DNA from: Pseudobacteriovorax antillogorgiicola
GTDB lineage: Bacteria; Bdellovibrionota_B; Oligoflexia; Oligoflexales; RGVZ01
Reading direction: 5' to 3'
Assembly: GCA_945897695.1 (NCBI GenBank)
Contig: CAMDGW010000117.1
Location: 1 to 7,435 of the forward strand
DNA length: 7,435 nt
A program made the translations under genes and the position numbers. The notes under the pieces are model-generated. The model saw nothing but the letters and a program-made list of their open reading frames with translations, made no database searches and was not told where the DNA came from. Positions 6,844 to 7,435 of the stretch are shown in pieces (the stretch's first letter is position 1; each line of letters opens with the position of its first letter).

Positions 6844-6850
6844 CCTCTCT
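6844..6850 (-). promoter_or_regulatory. Ribosome binding site that decides the start of the gltD-like gene
   Basis: AGAGAGG on the minus strand touches the ATG at 6843 (zero spacing) and lies 6 nt from the second in-frame ATG at 6837. Zero spacing is unsuitable for initiation, so the second ATG, starting MASITTIRNLL, is the probable start. The two choices differ by two residues at the front of the signal peptide. Confidence 0.6.
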
Positions 6851-6896
6851 AACTTTATCCACAGTTGAAACCGGAAACTCAGATGGGGCTAAAGTT

Positions 6897-7435
6897 TCAC
6901 TTCTTTGGCTGATTGCCAGGCACGCCGCATTTGTCGCCGATATTATAGACGTAATACCCCAACTCGTCCTCCCAGTATTCGCCAACAAACGGCCAATACT
7001 CGAGTTGCTGGTTAACGATACTTTCCAATGATTGAAGACCACCAATAAACACTTTACGATCATTTGCCTGCGTCACATTCAGTGTCCGCCGGATTGCGTC
7101 GACACGCCCTTCAAACATTTCAGCCTGAATGAGTTTCGTTTGGTTTGATAGAGCCCTCAGGTATTCATGAGCTGCAGCAGCCTGATCATAAAGCTTGTCA
7201 CCTGAGTCGCTACGGGCTACCTGCTTTTTCTTATTGAGGAAGTCCTTCAGTTCTTCGCTGAGACCAGTACTACCCCACTTACCGCCCATGCTTCCGAGTC
7301 TCGCAAGCTCCCCATCAGAGTAACGGACAGCTTGAAAGGATTCCTTGTACGCGTCCGATCGACTGAGAGAATCGAGAATTGCCCAAGCACTTCGATAACT
7401 GTTTAAGGAACCATTACGATAGTCATAAACAAGTT
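6897..7435 (-). CDS. Partial CDS (5' end beyond the window), helical protein with aromatic-rich C-terminus, unknown family
   Basis: The reading frame is open without a stop from the right edge (first full codon CTT, read from 7433) to TGA at 6897-6899, giving 178 visible residues that begin LVYDYRNGSLNSYRS. The ATG at 7289 (MGGKWGS) is therefore probably internal: protein-like sequence continues upstream of it (AWAILDSLSRSDAYKESFQ) and no Shine-Dalgarno precedes it (upstream is CTCGGAAGC). The visible part is mostly predicted helix (about 58-77, 80-97, 99-120 and 127-146), then an aromatic patch QLEYWPFVGEYWEDELGYY at 143-161, one Cys at 169 and a short basic tail. No signal or membrane segment is in the visible part. 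It precedes the gltD-like gene by 59 nt on the same strand, so it is probably in the same operon and part of the same machinery. A GltC-type component is a guess I cannot confirm. The coding call is firm; the function is unknown. Confidence 0.85.
   Translation of the reverse strand, partial: LVYDYRNGSLNSYRSAWAILDSLSRSDAYKESFQAVRYSDGELARLGSMGGKWGSTGLSEELKDFLNKKKQVARSDSGDKLYDQAAAAHEYLRALSNQTKLIQAEMFEGRVDAIRRTLNVTQANDRKVFIGGLQSLESIVNQQLEYWPFVGEYWEDELGYYVYNIGDKCGVPGNQPKK

Noticed and set aside
6785..7063. Minus-strand open frame of 92 codons between and across the partial gene and the gltD-like gene
   Set aside because: It overlaps the well-supported ends of both neighbours in another frame and shows no domain; the ribosome binding site at 6844-6850 serves the gltD-like frame.
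1..7435. tRNA, rRNA, insertion sequences, attachment sites, replication origin
   Set aside because: Nothing resembling tRNA or rRNA segments, transposase reading frames with terminal inverted repeats, or iteron/DnaA-box clusters was seen on either strand.

Overview
The window is a single-strand block of four genes, all on the minus strand, so transcription runs from the right edge to the left. It is not Myxococcus itself: base composition is moderate (around half G+C by eye), codon use is mixed, and AT-rich codons are common. The gene set nevertheless matches the core of the Glt (adventurous gliding / Agl-Glt) trans-envelope machinery described in Myxococcus xanthus and also found in Bdellovibrio relatives. 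A moderate-GC Bdellovibrionota/Oligoflexia-type or related deltaproteobacterial-lineage bacterium is the most likely source. This is inferred from gene content, not from a phylogenetic marker.

Layout in transcription order. (1) 7435-6897: the 3' part of a gene cut by the right edge, 178 codons visible, helical with an aromatic-rich C-terminus, family not certain. (2) 6837-3706: a large exported TPR protein of about 1043 residues, GltD/AgmU-like. (3) 3706-2564: a TPR lipoprotein, GltE/AglT-like, whose ATG overlaps the preceding stop codon by one base (TAATG). (4) 156 bp of intergenic DNA, most of which stays open in frame with the lipoprotein gene. (5) 2407-179: a FHA / membrane-anchor / Lys-Pro-rich / Gly-rich / TonB-like protein with the AgmX/PglI type of C-terminal domain, GltG-like. 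(6) 178-1: no supported gene; it holds a probable intrinsic terminator for the operon and an inverted repeat at the window edge.

Working model (established for M. xanthus, inferred here): the GltG-like protein sits in the inner membrane with a cytoplasmic FHA domain and sends a long Pro- and Gly-rich arm through the periplasm. The two TPR proteins form a periplasmic and outer-membrane-attached scaffold that the arm can contact. The motor genes (AglRQS), MglA, GltF, GltH, GltI and GltJ are not in this window. In the M. xanthus order gltD-E-F-G, as I recall it, a gltF gene would lie where this window has only the 156-bp gap.

Points most worth a second look: the in-frame open extension after a leaky-context TGA at the end of the lipoprotein gene, the FHA domain lacking the usual phosphothreonine-binding residues, the A8/A7 runs in the GltG-like gene, and the unnamed gene at the right edge.
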